Below, piece after piece: positions 22,661-35,548 of a DNA stretch of 64,000 nucleotides. The notes beneath the pieces were generated by a model. The model was not told the origin of the DNA. It made no database searches and worked only from the letters and a program-made list of their open reading frames with translations. Both the position numbers and the translations under genes were made by a program. Each line of letters starts with the position of its first letter. Position 1 is the stretch's first letter. The stretch is from contig RSEE01000028.1 of assembly GCA_003971905.1 (NCBI GenBank), forward strand, positions 372,001 to 436,000. Direction: 5' to 3'. The DNA is from Moniliella sp. 'wahieum'. Lineage: Eukaryota > Basidiomycota > Moniliellomycetes > Moniliellales > Moniliellaceae.

Positions 22661-24641
22661 TCAGTAATAGTAGGGGGGGGGGTGGGACAAAGAGGGATGA
22701 CGGGCGGTGCGCGCATGGCCCGTTGGGCTCCAATCGGGATCAAGCTCAGCTGGCGGCTCATCCGTCAAGGGAGGCGCATGCGCATCCTTGGGTTGATAGA
22801 AATCAGGGGGGTGACGCGCCCGAGCCGGATTGCGACGGGGGGCAGCTTCAGCCCCACCAGGTGTAGAAAATTCAGCCCCACCAGGTGTAAACTTCAGCCC
22901 CCCAGGTGTATTATCCGGACGGTCACGAAGCCCATCCGGTGGCGTACCCGGCAACGATTGGGCCTGGCGTATCGCCAGCCCGGGGTTTGTGGGATCCCAC
23001 ATGACGTCGGTGCACCACGCCCTGTACGAGCTGTGGCCGTCTTCTGTGATAAACTCAAATTCGTATCCCTTGGAGCCGAGCGGATCGAATCCGACTAGCA
23101 ACATGCCAGGGCGGGCGCGCGGCGCGGCGCGGTGGCCGCGCTCGGGACCTAACAAAGTACACCAGCCGGCCGCACCCCAGGGTGCCCCAAAATAAGAGCT
23201 GCGTGGGAGGGGGCGGTCGTGATAGCGTTCAAATGGTGAGGGGGCGCCCAAGCGGCCGACACACTAACGTTGGCATACAAAGCTGCCGCGACAGCGGCGT
23301 CGGCCCAGTACTGAGACGGTGCGCGGGCGCTGGCGAGGAGGACGCGGGTACGCTCCTGTATAGTGCGAACGGCGCGCTCGGCGTGGCCATTCTGCTGGGA
23401 GGTGTAGGGGTGGTGGTGGTGTGCTGGATCGGTGCATGACCGGCAGCAGTGAGGAGGTGCGGGACACGGGAAAACTCAGTACCGCCATCGGTGTGGAGAC
23501 GGAAAAGACTGGCGCCGTGGCGGGCGAGGAGGCGGCGCTCCTCGAGGAGAATTAAGTTGGCTAGTACCATTACAGCGTCGCTCTTGCGCACCAGCGGAAT
23601 GGCCCAGAGATAGCCGGTGCAGTCGTCGACTACGACAAGTAAATTGCGCTCACCCTTCAGCCCCGCCGGCCAATCTGTCACTAGATCGGCATGCAAGTGC
23701 GCCAGTGGGGCAGCTGCACGTGCCGTGTGGCTCTCAGGGAACGGGCGTCGGGTGCCCCGCCCCGCCGCGCACGCCTGACAAACGCAGGCCGCGTCGGCCT
23801 CGGCTGCATGGGCCTGGGTGGAAGTGATGCGTTGCGCAACTGGCCCCGTGGCCGTGAGGCGGGGAAGCTGGCGCCAACCAACATGGCCATGGCGGGCATG
23901 AGCAGCCAGTATCCGGGCATAGTCGGCCACGGCGGCACGGGCGTGGGCTTGAATGGGGACGTTGGGGACGTCGCAGTGGTAATCAACCACATAGCCATTA
24001 GCGGTACGGTCGTAGCGAGCAACAATTGCGGGATCGCTATGGATCACAGCGCCTTGGCGGTGTGCAAGGAACTCTACTCGATGACCAGCGGCATTAGCCT
24101 GCGGTACAGAGAGTAAGTCATGGTCCAATTGGGGAACAAGCAAGCAGTACAAATCAAGGACACATTCAGTTTGGACTGTGGAAGCCGGGAGGCGGACCCG
24201 CTTCACCCCATAGCCTGTCACCGCAAGCTTCCTAGACGCGCCAGCCAACTCAACCCACCCAGTCGCTGGCTCGAGGAAAATGAAACCCTCGGGCGAGCGA
24301 ACCATGCTGGGCGTCGCGCCGCTGTCAACTACCAGCTTGTGGAGCGCAAATGCAGTGGTGGGTGGTGGCGAGGACTGGGGATCAGGAGGCGGAAAAGAAA
24401 CGGGGGGTAGGCCTTGCTTGCTCACGGTAGGGGCAATAGGCTCTGCGAATGTCGGAGCTGATGGTAAGGCCAGAGACGAGGGGTAGTAGGGAGGCATATA
24501 GGTGCCGGGTGAATACACCGGGGGAGTAGTTCCTCGGGCGTGGGCGTAACGGCTCACTGCTGTGGCCGGTACGAAAAATTGGAATGATTTAAGTTGCGCG
24601 ACGTCGACATGTTCTTCAACTCCGGATGCAGCGACCAGCAT
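22661..24641 (-). CDS. Copia protease and integrase
   Basis: The aspartic protease signature is VVDSGATPSMV. The zinc-binding pre-integrase segment has HGHVGWRQLPRL followed by CVCQAC. The integrase core shows LHADLVTDWP, VVVDDCTGYLWAIPL and LHTDGGTEFSR, carrying the first two catalytic Asp residues. A frame change near 23230-23300 leads into a segment containing RPGMLLVGFDPLGSKGYEF, the usual region after the core, then a Pro/Gly-rich linker with three near-repeats of TPGGAE. These parts process the polyprotein and insert the cDNA. Confidence 0.9.
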
Positions 24642-25719
24642 TGTGCCTCTACATGTATTCCGTTCGGATGAAGACGACAGGGACCAGTGCGCTCCGCGCG
24701 CGCGCCCTTTCTCTTGTGCGAAGAAACAGTTTTGGTGACGAGAAATGTATCCTCAATGTCTAGGAACTGCAGTGCTTGGCTCCGGGTTTTGCCATGGAGC
24801 TGTTGCTCTTTCACGCGATTTGGCTCGGGGCAGCTATTGGCAAGAACGCTCCAAGCACGAACACTGAGCGGGAGTCCAATCATTTCGCCGATGCCCACGA
24901 TCCGTTCGATGCGGGCAAGGAACATGCGCGCCGTCTCCTGTGTCGCAGGCTTAAGGGCGTCGAGACGGGAACTGATATCACTCTCAAGTTTGACTTGGCT
25001 GGGCCGATTGCGCTCGCACATGTTCCGGTACATGCCCGAGGCCGAGCTGCAGGCAACGTGACTCTGCGTGGTCGAGTCACATTTGGTTAAAAGGACATAC
25101 TCGAGCCTCCTGTCGATCAGGGCTTCCTCCGGAGAAGAAGGACCGTTGACGACTAGGTCCAGGAACTGTGGTATGCCGAGAGCTGGTTGCGCGTATCATA
25201 ATCATAATCTAGCCAATGTGTCGTTCCGAGTTCCCATGAGGGCAAACTGTTTCCTTTAGCCAGCGCCCTGATCATCTCCTCTTCCATGGAACGTGTCTGA
25301 GAAGGGATTTCGGAAATCATCATCGCAGTACTTTGAATACCGTACTTGCGGACAAAATAAGGATACTCGTGCGTGAATGCAGGGTTGTGAATTGCATCTT
25401 GTGCCTGTTCCGTGGACCACTCGGGGTGGACATCTTGGAGATGCAACAAGAACATGAGCTCATGACGGGTTAGGTTGGTTTTCGGGGAGTGTTGCCTCTC
25501 GACGGAGGGGGTTGTGCCATCGTGGGCAATTGGGGCGTCTTCACCGTCCAGACGCCCGGAGGCGGTGCTGGGGTTATTGGCGTGGGGAACTGCGGGCTCC
25601 TCTTGGGTAGCTTCGGCAGGGAGAATGGCGTCGGCAGGCATGCTGTCGGCGTGCGGGTTACGCTTCTTCTTGGAAAGGGGTGGAAAAACAGTATCGGCTC
25701 CGGAACGGAGGCCAGGCAT
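24554..25719 (-). CDS. Copia gag-like protein (frame broken)
   Basis: The first frame starts MPGLRSGADTVFPPLSKKKR and runs to 25153; the protein then continues in another frame with VKLESDISSRLDALKP to 24554. It includes CRLHPNGIHVEAQCWSLHP, a Cys/His cluster of the sort that ends fungal Copia gag proteins in place of a standard CCHC knuckle. It forms the nucleocapsid. The frame change lies near 25040-25150. The start at 25719 is likely, since it is the first ATG after the primer site. Confidence 0.75.
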
Positions 25720-25810
25720 TCAGCCGTGTTGGGTGGGGGTAGGTCGGGAAAAATATAAGTAGGGCTCAGGCGGGCAGACGAGAGAGGTGGTCTCCGCCTA
25801 CTCAGAGGAT

Positions 25811-25827
25811 AGTGTGGGCTCATAACC
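25811..25827 (-). other. Primer binding site matching the initiator-tRNA anticodon arm
   Basis: Directly inside the right LTR, the plus strand reads AGTGTGGGCTCATAACC; TGGGCTCATAACC is the anticodon stem-loop sequence of eukaryotic initiator tRNA-Met (CAU anticodon). The minus-strand RNA would pair with an internal part of the tRNA, not its 3' end. Half-tRNA priming is established for Drosophila copia; its use here is inferred from the match and its position. Confidence 0.8.
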
Positions 25828-25985
25828 TGTTAAAAACGAGGACAAAGGCCTATGGAGAGAGAAGAGAGAGAGAGGTGATGGATCTATTCCAAGAGAGGAG
25901 CCCATTAGGGGAAGAACATAGGGGAGAGTCGGATAGAACAGCGATGCGTGATGCGTGATCAGCTGCATGCATGATGGCGCTGACA
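25828..25985 (-). repeat. Right LTR (5' LTR of the element)
   Basis: A 158-bp repeat, TG..CA bounded, collinear with the left LTR apart from short indels. As the 5' LTR it should hold the promoter of the element. Confidence 0.95.
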
Positions 25986-27388
25986 ATCATGCATCATGGC
26001 TCTATTCCGACCTTCTTGTGTGGAACACAGAAGGGAGAGACAGAAAAAAGGAAGGGAACAAAGCGCGACGGTGGTAGTATATCTAATCCGGGCGCGCGAG
26101 TGGCGGAATACGGCATAGGCAGTTCCCCTTGGTTGCCATGAGCGACTCTTCCCGGGAAGCCATATGACATGTGACATGTGACAAGCGTGGTGCCACACCA
26201 CACTACAGACTACACCCTCCAACGGAGCCGTTATCGACAGGAGCGGGGGTTGACGTTTATTGTGGAGCAAGTACTATACATGAAGCTTGAAGCTGAAGTC
26301 GCTTATAGCTAGTACATATATATATGGGCTTTGTTCTTTTGAAGTTACATACTAGTTTCTACATGTATCGAGTATCTTCCTTCTCTGGTTTGATTAAACT
26401 GAGTACGTTTAGTACTTACAAGATGAGTGTACTTGGGGTAATACTTGTCCCCTTCTACACACTACGGGGTAACCGGTAACCGGTAACCGGTAATGCATAA
26501 TGCCCTATATTGCTTCGTATTGATGGTATTGCCTGGGTGTCGCAACTGGGTGTCGCCTGGTGTTGCTCGTTTGGTCGGCCATGCTGCGGCTGCAAGTCAC
26601 CAACTAGTCAGGAGCCTAGCGCCTCACCCCTCACCGGTCACCGGCAGGCCTCACCTAGTGCGACGCGTACTAGATCTAGTACTGGTGAAGCTAGTGACTA
26701 GTGTGAAGAGCTAGTGAAGCTTGAAGAGATTATCGATTAGCGTGAGATCCGAGAGATCTGGGATCGATGAGAGCTAGTAATAACTAACTAGTGTGACATG
26801 TGCCGTACACCCCTGAGATCCTGAGGCCTGAGAGGCCTCAGCGCCTCAGCGCCTCAGCGCCTCAGCCTGAGGAGGACAACCGGCCACCCCCAGGGGGCAC
26901 TGAGCTGGTGCTCGGCTAAGGATGGGCGCTTATAGAGTACTGAAACCGCCATGTTTCATATTCGAGGATCAGCAGGTGATCAGTCGATGCGACCGCAGGC
27001 AGCAGGGCTGTACTGGTGCTCTCATGCGGCCCGTGCGGCGCCAGCACAGGGGCTGTGTGGAGTTGCGCGGATCGACAGAGTGGTAACGTGTATCCCCGGC
27101 ATCCCAATACGGTGGGCTGAGAAAAATGGTCTGATCGGCCTGAACAAATGAGCAACTCCAGTGGCGTTGGCTCCTTATGCTCCTCTGCCCTCTCGTTCTG
27201 ATCAGGGGGCGGGGGGTCATGGCGGTTATGCCAGCCATAACCGCCAGGCTGTTCGACGTTCGCCTACGGCATCTCGCTCCCAGAAAGAGCAAATCAATAT
27301 CTCCCTCCCACTACCACCGCTCCCTCTCTTCCTCCCCAGGCCCCACCAGCCCCCACCCCCTCCCGCCCCTCACATTCTTTTGCACACG
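25986..27388. other. Word-repeat-rich intergenic region right of the Copia element
   Basis: Begins with the ATCAT duplication. Iterated words are dense: ATGACATGTGACATGTGAC (26162), GGTAACC repeated (26469-26490), CTAGTGACTAGTG (26693), ATCGAT and AGATCT words (26730-26770), and GCCTCAGC repeated (26836-26870). No gene is supported before the multicopper oxidase; the last 250 bases are C-rich and could be its leader. Confidence 0.5.
26836..26875. repeat. GCCTCAGC tandem words
   Basis: Four consecutive GCGCCTCAG-type units flanked by CTGAGG on both sides, so the block can fold on itself. It is part of the window-wide pattern of iterated self-complementary words. Confidence 0.8.
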
Positions 27389-29612
27389 ATGCATGGACTG
27401 CGATCGCCGCTGCCACCGTTTGCATGCGCCCTCGGCGCTCGTGCAGGGCATCACCCCTCAGTTCATCACCGCTCTGCCCTACCCCTCATCTTCCCACGTC
27501 CGCATGCCTCCGGCATCGAGCTGCCCTCTTTTAAACCTCAGACACGCGAGTACACACTCGAGCTCAGCAACCAATGGCTAGCTCCTGATGGTTTCTGGCG
27601 CCAGCCTTTGCCGTCAATGGTCAAACCCCTGGCCCCCCCATCGAGGGCAATGAGGGGGAACCTTCCGAATCACCATCGTCAAACAACTCGGCATCCAAAC
27701 ATCCATGCACTGGCACGGCCTCGACGTGCCTATGGATCAGGATGGTATGTCAATTATCATCTTCTTGAGTTTTCCTAATTCCCGACCTTTCGGCGTGCCC
27801 GGCGTGACTCAGTACAACATCTTGCCCTACTCGAACTATACGTACGAGTGGAAAGCGAAGAACTACGGTATCCATTATTACCACTCCCATGCTTCTGCCA
27901 CCTACGCTGATGGTCTGCGTGGCCCCATCATTCTCCACCCGAAGCCGTCTCATCTTCGCCCTTGGGAGGCCATTTCCAAGAACAAGGATGACCAACGCGC
28001 CATGGAGGAAGCATACCACAAAGCTGGGCCTCTCCTTCTTCACGACTGGCGTCATGAGACCATGGATAGCGCCTTGACTCGTTACCGCTTCACTGGCCAA
28101 GACCCGTACTGCATCGACTCTCTGTTGATCAACTCACAGGGCCGTAGCTATTGCTATGATGTGGAGTACCTTAAGCCCATGGCCGGTCTCCAAGCACCCT
28201 ACATTGACGGCCTTGACTCAAACGGATGCGTTGGGCCAGTTTTTGGATTCAAGGGTCAATTCGCCAAGGTCAACCCCTCCACATGCCAAAACTCTACCTC
28301 AGCAATTGGGGAGTATAAGTCCTCGGAGTATGGCTCTGCGGACGGCAAGTTTGCCGCCTTTCACATTCTCAATGGTGGAACTGAATATGAGACGTGCTTC
28401 TCTATTGATGGTCACGACATGTGGGTTGTTGCTACCGACGGTTCCTTTATCAAGCCCCAGAAAGTCCAAATTCTTGACACCCAACTCGGCCAACGCTACA
28501 CGGTGATGGTGCCTCTTCAGGAGGAGGGACGGTATACCATACGCGCATCCCTCTGCAACAATATGCCTCAGTTGAAGTCCGGCTACGCTGTGCTGGACGT
28601 GGACAAAGCAGCTTCGAAGAAACCTGAATCCAAAGTGAGCGTCACCGTCAAGAACGACGATCTGGACGAGGAGCCCGACACCGATGATGACGACGACGAA
28701 GAGGAAGACGAGTCCGATTACGAGAAGCGTGCAGGAAAGAACCTTCTTTTCAAGGAAGGCGACAGTCTCCCTGAGATTTCCGTTGGCGCCATTAAGCCTA
28801 ATGTTCAGCCGTACCTTGCTGGCCCAAGCCAAAAGCATCTCCCTCTTCAGAAGCCCAAGTTTAGCAATGGTATGAAGCCAAGTGAGGGTATGCATGTTTC
28901 CAACGACTTGGGCACGGAGGGAAAGCAGTGGATGCTCTACAATGGCTCGGCCATTGGCAGCGCCAAGGTTTCCAACTATTCCACCATGCATCCTTGGGAC
29001 AAGCATGCTCCGCCCGCTAACTCGACCCATACATTCAAGTTCAACCTCAACATTACTAATGGTGGTCATGGGCTCTCAACACACAACCGCTCTCTGGTCT
29101 CACATCGCAGCTCGACCCTCTCCTGTGGTCCAAGCATCGCCCTCAGGGTCCCGACTTCCACCACAGCATCATCAGTGTGCCCGTTGGAGCGTGGTGGAGG
29201 TGGTGGACGTGATTCATCAAGCAGCCAGCACTCACCTGGGTAACCCCGCTCATCCCATCCACAAGCACCAGAATAATGTGTGGATCCTTGGTATGGGTGC
29301 CGGCGAGTTCCCATACAACTCAGTTGAAGAGGCCCAGGCCAAGCAGCCCGGACTGCTCAACTTGGTTAATCCTCCACTCCGTGACTCGTGGCACATCCCC
29401 GCTGGGGGCTGGGTGATTACGCGTCACGAGGTGTTGGAAGATGGCGTCGTTCCTGGCATGCCATATTGTTGTTCACTGGGAAGCGGCATGATGGTTCTCT
29501 GGGCTCAGGGTGACGCTATACCCACGTCCCAGATCCTTCCAATGTGCTCCATGCCCCACATGCGCCTCCCCAGTACATCCCCGAGAACGGGAAGGTTGGC
29601 CTCGACGTGTAA
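27389..29612 (+). CDS. Multicopper oxidase (laccase/Abr1-like; frame broken)
   Basis: Oxidises phenols or metals using four copper ions, usually secreted or at the cell surface. TREYTLELSNQWLAPDGFWR opens domain 1. Copper motifs are MHWHGLD, HYYHSH, HPIHKHQNNVW (Gln where His-Gly is usual) and, in a shifted frame near 29460-29485, CHIVVHWEA. PGLLNLVNPPLRD is also typical of this class. An acidic insert (DDDDDEEEDES) near 28680-28715 is unusual. An intron of about 48 nt (27745-27792, GTATGT start, CTAAT branch) restores DGVPGVTQY but ends in TTTCG rather than AG, as if one A is missing. The gene ends with IPENGKVGLDV at 29612. The amino-terminal signal region is frame-scrambled. Frame breaks lie near 27610, 29080-29220 and 29440-29500. 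Confidence 0.85.
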
Positions 29613-31063
29613 GGGTATACATGTGTCGCTCTGGCGATATCTTTTGCTGCACATCTCAAGCCCCTATTTCTTTTTTCTTTCTCCTTTATGAGCTTCATTC
29701 AACCGCATTGTTATGATGTTTACGCTTCAAATGCCTAAACCGTCAACGACCTAGGTTAGGCCGTTATTGGCGACGTTCTTTGTTTTTTGTTCTCCACCTA
29801 TACATGATTGCCACGCTCCAATCGAATGACTCCTGCCATGAACGATATTTTCTTCAGTGTATTTGACTGGAAGCTGATGCACAAAGCGTGTTGACATTGT
29901 AGTGCAAGCATTTTAATACTACTCAGTACTCACATCCATTGACGGAGATGGATTCCAACACTTGCCGGTATGGGCACGTGTACACCTAATAGGATTGTCA
30001 AGCTAATCCTCTCTGACAATGGCCGTGTCACGGGCCTGGCTAGCGATGCTGGCGATGGGGAATGGTGATGGGGACCAGAGCTAAGGAGAGCTAGACCTCT
30101 GGGCCGTGATAGGCTCCGGGCTCGGAGGCCAGTGGAAGTTCGTAGAAGGTCAGGGATGCACTGCCCCCCGATGATGCACTGACGGTGTGTATCGGAACAC
30201 GTTTCACTAATTGAAAGCTGATGGGCTCTCGTCCACTGGTGGTCAACATTCTGGTGCTTCCGAGGCTCTCGAGGTGCGATTGCGTAGAGTTTCGGGTTGT
30301 GGGTAGAGGTTGGGTACCGGTTATTTAGTAGTTGTTGTCGGGCACGAAAGAGAAGAAGAGGCTCTCTATGTTGTGTGCATTCCATTGACAGAGCTTAAGG
30401 CTGGGACAGGGGGAACGCTACGTCTAAACCGAACCGTTCATCTTGCGGGGTTGTTGGAAGCGCCACTAAGGTCAAGGAACCAGGGGGATTGCCAGGATAT
30501 CAGGACCTCCGGCTCTCGCCATCCGGTCCCGTACCCTAGGAAGCGCGTGTGGACACGGAGGAACGTGGTTGACTACGAGCGAGGAACCATTTCCACTGAG
30601 ACTTCTCTCTATTCTGAACTCTCCACTTCCTCTTTTCGTTTTTGGCCTCTTCTTCTCCCTTGATCGATGATCTCCCTGCGACCTTTGCCAGCTGCTAACG
30701 CTCGTGGCGCCACTCCTCAAGGGATCGTCTGGTATCCTCAGCTCCACTTTTAGTCGCGTCCGGTCGGGTCCACGCCCACACCGAAAAATGCCTTATTAAT
30801 TGTCCGTTTCGACTTGCTGGAGACTGCTGTGGAACGGGGGACGCAGAATATTGAAACGGATTGCTCAGCGGCTCGGCCTCTCAGCCTCAGCGGACAAAGC
30901 TACACTGCCCTTCTGCTTACACCGAGACAGCCCCGGAAAAAAATATGGCGGAGGAAGCTTGGCGAACGGCGATGTCGACGTCAACCGCTGCTGACTCTTC
31001 GCAGTTATTTTAACCCGCGCAGGCTTCCTCTCTTCCACCGTCCCACCCGCCCCACACTATCAC
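29613..31063. other. Intergenic region with one copy of a dispersed repeat
   Basis: Contains the 221-bp repeat at 30384-30604 and otherwise nothing recognisable. The last 250 bases include ATTTTAACCC and a pyrimidine-rich stretch that are probably the leader of the DAHP synthase gene. Confidence 0.5.
30384..30604. repeat. Dispersed repeat R, copy 1
   Basis: Starts ATTGACAGAGCTTAAGGCTGG and ends CATTTCCACTGAGAC. It is a close direct match to 35325-35548, sharing for example CGCTAC.TCTAAACCGAACC and GGTCCCGTACCCTAGGAAGC. Here it stands alone, without the ORF that follows the second copy. It has no open frame of its own. Confidence 0.9.
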
Positions 31064-32883
<1,820 letters not shown>

Positions 32884-33470
32884 ATGGCTTCCTCCGACCT
32901 CCAGTGGCTGCTCACCAAGAAGAGCAACGCTTACATCGTTAAGCAGCAGCAGGTTCCCCTGTTCTTCTCGCGTGAGGCGGGCAACCTCGCTGCCCTCAAC
33001 CAGGCCAAGGTAAGTGCTCCCGAGCCACGTCCACGTCCACCTGCTCGCCCCTTAGTCCCTTACGGCTCTAGTCGGGTTTGGTCCTCATGAGACGCCCAGA
33101 TTCTCTATAACAGAATCGGGAGCTAATTCTGACCCGCATCGATTGTGCAGTACTCGACGGTTTTCCCCGCCGCTGTTGGTGTGGCTCCCGCGAAGAACGG
33201 CAAGGGCGTTGTTGTTTCGCAGAAGAACCCCAAGGCCTCGTCGCAGGACGTTGCTCGTCAGTTCAACACCAACACGGTTACTGGCGGTGCCCGCCGTGCT
33301 GCCGGCATTGTGTCCCGTCAGGTCTCGGCCATCCGCCCCGACCTGCACAGGGCTGCCGTCGCCAAGACCCAGGGCATCATTCGCGCCCAGAACGGTGGTG
33401 TGGCCCCTCGCCCTCCCGCAAGGCGCGTGGCTCCAAGAAGACCGCCGTCGCCGTTGAGGAGTCGGCCTAA
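32884..33470 (+). CDS. RPL28: 60S ribosomal protein eL28 (one intron, one frame break)
   Basis: Large-subunit ribosomal protein eL28, present in most fungi but absent from Saccharomyces. Exon 1 (32884-33009) encodes MASSDLQWLLTKKSNAYIVK through NLAALNQAK. Intron 33010-33150 is 141 nt with GTAAGT and TGTGCAG. Exon 2 opens YSTVFPAAVGVAP and includes RRAAGIVSRQVSAIRPDLHR. The last 70 bases need a frame change near 33405-33415 to give SRKARGSKKTAVAVEESA and TAA at 33468-33470. Without it the track reads an unlikely Pro/Arg tail. Length of about 150 residues fits the family. Confidence 0.93.
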
Positions 33471-33875
33471 GTCCTTTCGGGCTTCGCTCTAACGTTACAG
33501 TCATCTTGCGCTGCCTGGCTTGTCAGTCGGTCATGCCTGGGATCCTGGATCCTTCTAAAATGATCCATATGCGCACCGCTAGTGCCTAGGACCTCACCTC
33601 GTCCATGTTCATTTTCTTGAGTAACCCATAGTGTCATAGTGTTGTCTTGTTCAAACGCCTTCTCCCTGATGCTCCTTGGGGGAGGGGACCCAATACTCGA
33701 TGCCTCGTCTCGAATCAAAGTTGCACCAGTTCAGATGCGGAAATCGGAAGAATGTAGCAGAGCTCTTATGAAACTTTCTTGCTGGACTGATCATAGTGGC
33801 CGAAGCTTGAATCCGCTCTCTCGTCACCACCATTGGGGCTCAGCACGTCCAGCTGACCTTTCAACCCAAACTACC
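33471..33875. other. Intergenic region between eL28 and PET117
   Basis: About 400 bases holding the eL28 3' flank and PET117 promoter. No TATA box or other element stands out and no gene is supported. Confidence 0.45.
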
Positions 33876-34321
33876 ATGTCGCGCGTGGCCTACGCCTACT
33901 TTGCTGGCGCCGTCGTCGTCACGGCTGTAACGGTGTATGGAGTGCACTACATTCAAAAGGCTGAGAATGAGGTATGTACCTATTGCTATTGGTTTCCGGG
34001 TGCCGCTTACTACTGCCCAGGGGAGGACTGAGAGGACGCCCACCCTCTCTCTTCTCCGCTTCTACTCCTAAGCCCCGGGAACGCCCTTGATTTAAACAAG
34101 TGAAGCTACATACTAACCTCATGTTCGACGGTTCAGGCTATGTATGCTGGCGTGGTGCGGGATGCAGCGCGGCAAGAGAGTAAACGGAAGGAGCAAGATG
34201 AGCGGGCTGCTAACCTCAAGATGAACCAAGAACGGAAGCTCGTTTCCAACAGATTCAGCCTACCCGAGAGTTCCTCCTAAGGAGGCAAGAGGAGCTGCTG
34301 GAGCATGAGACCATACATTAG
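33876..34321 (+). CDS. PET117: Cytochrome c oxidase assembly factor Pet117 (one intron, one frame break)
   Basis: Small mitochondrial inner-membrane assembly factor for complex IV, linked to heme a synthesis. MSRVAYAYFAGAVVVTAVT contains the single membrane segment, followed by VYGVHYIQKAENE, the family signature. Intron 33972-34136 (165 nt, GTATGT..TTCAG) has a perfect TACTAAC branch point at 34111-34117. Exon 2 gives AMYAGVVRDAARQESKRKEQ and, after a one-base frame change near 34240, TREFLLRRQEELLEHETIH and TAG at 34319-34321. The predicted length (about 90 residues) is usual. Confidence 0.9.
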
Positions 34322-34501
34322 TGTCTTCTCTGGGTCTTTCCCCTCGTGCCGTTTCTTACCGATATCTGCTTTACCCCATCTATTATCTCCACTTGTGCAC
34401 AAAGTCACTACTCTGCTAGCCAATCCTGACCCTTTGGCCTAATCCATGCTCGTCATGAGATGGTATAACATGAACAGAGACGATTGTATGGAAGAAGTGC
34501 A

Positions 34502-35096
34502 TCATGCATCAGCATTTTTGGAGAGCAGTTCCCAACCCCTTAGCTCTGATTCTCGCTCTCGCGCCAATTGTTGGATTTCCGCGAGAGTTGCCTCATCTCC
34601 TGAGGGGCCGACGGTGATGTTCCCGGGCTTTGGGTTGCACTTGAGGAGAGTAGGGAATGACAGTCGATCACCTTGGCTGGCCAATTTTGGAGGCAGCTGT
34701 GGCAGCTGCGGCACTAGCTGCGTGGCGGCCAGCGTCGTCAGTGGGGGCGGGCAGAGGATCGGGTCCGCCAACAAGGTCCATAAACTGATCCCAGGCAGGG
34801 GTGAAGCGGGTTTCCTCCTCCGACTTGTCCCCATAAGCATCGACGACTAGCATGGCAGCGCGCCATGCCTCGAGGCTGTTTACCTCGATGGCTGCCAGGC
34901 GAGCTTGCCAGGCTGAGGACGGATCGATCCAGGGCTGGAGCAAGGATGGGCCTCGGCCTTGATCACGCTTCCTTGCAATGGTAAAGAGGTTAAGGTCGTT
35001 AACGACATCGTCGGGATCGAGGCAATTCACGAGGGGGGCGTCGCCGAGAAGCATGGGGTAGGAGGGGCTCATGAGGTCAGATGGAAGGGAGGACAA
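34502..35096 (-). CDS. Unknown protein, about 195 residues (frame change in the middle)
   Basis: I do not recognise the family. It begins MSSLPSDLMSPSYPMLLGDA, then CLDPDDVVNDLNLFTIARKR and AWQARLAAIEVNSLEAWRAA, an Ala-rich linker, and after a frame change near 34680 ends LLKCNPKPGNITVGPSGDEA and LARERESELRGWELLSKNA. No signal peptide, membrane segment or metal motif is seen. The composition and sensible ends suggest a real soluble protein. It is convergent with PET117 (181 bp between stops). Confidence 0.55.
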
Positions 35097-35324
35097 CTTG
35101 GGGCGAACACAGATTGAACACTGGCAGCCATCTCGTCATGATCATGCAATGAGGCATCCCTTTGCCTGGTCGATGGGCCACGTCGCTCGGCCAAAGCCCG
35201 CCCCAATTTCAACTGTTCATTTCACATGCGTGTCAATTAGCAACTACAGATGCAGCTGATGCCGATGGCAATCAATCACTGTCCATGTTTCTGCCGCGCG
35301 TCATCTCTATTCTGCATCCATATC

Positions 35325-35548
35325 ATTGATAGAGCTTAAGGCTGGGACAAGGGGAACGCTACTTCTAAACCGAACCGTTCATCTTGCGGGGGTTGCTTGG
35401 AAGCGCCTCCAAGGTTAAGGAACCAGGGGGATCGCCAGGATATCAGGACCCTCTGCTTCTCGCCATCCGGTCCCGTACCCTAGGAAGCGCGTGTGGACAC
35501 GGATGAACGTGGTTGACATCCGAGCGAGGAAGCATTTCTATTGAGACT
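35325..35548. repeat. Dispersed repeat R, copy 2
   Basis: Direct repeat of 30384-30604 with scattered substitutions and short indels. Here it directly adjoins the 3' end of the minus-strand ORF, so it may be the 3' untranslated part of that gene or an element terminus. CTGCATCCATATCATTGA at its left edge also occurs at 45417. Confidence 0.9.

Larger units (their letters stand above)
20688..25985 (-). mobile_element. Complete Ty1/Copia LTR retrotransposon
   Basis: A 5298-bp element in minus orientation. It has two near-identical LTRs beginning TGTTAAAAAC and ending GCTGACA, flanked by a 5-base direct duplication ATCAT (20683-20687 and 25986-25990). Reading right to left it encodes gag with a zinc-knuckle-like motif, protease, integrase, reverse transcriptase and RNase H. 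That order (integrase before reverse transcriptase) defines Copia rather than Gypsy. A primer site complementary to the initiator-tRNA anticodon arm abuts the right LTR. The LTRs differ at about five places, so insertion is recent. The coding frame is interrupted several times; the same kind of break affects host genes here, so the element need not be dead. Confidence 0.97.

Noticed and set aside
35325-35548. Repeat R as a solo LTR
   Set aside because: It lacks TG..CA ends and a flanking duplication that I can see, and it is unlike the LTRs at 20688 and 25828.
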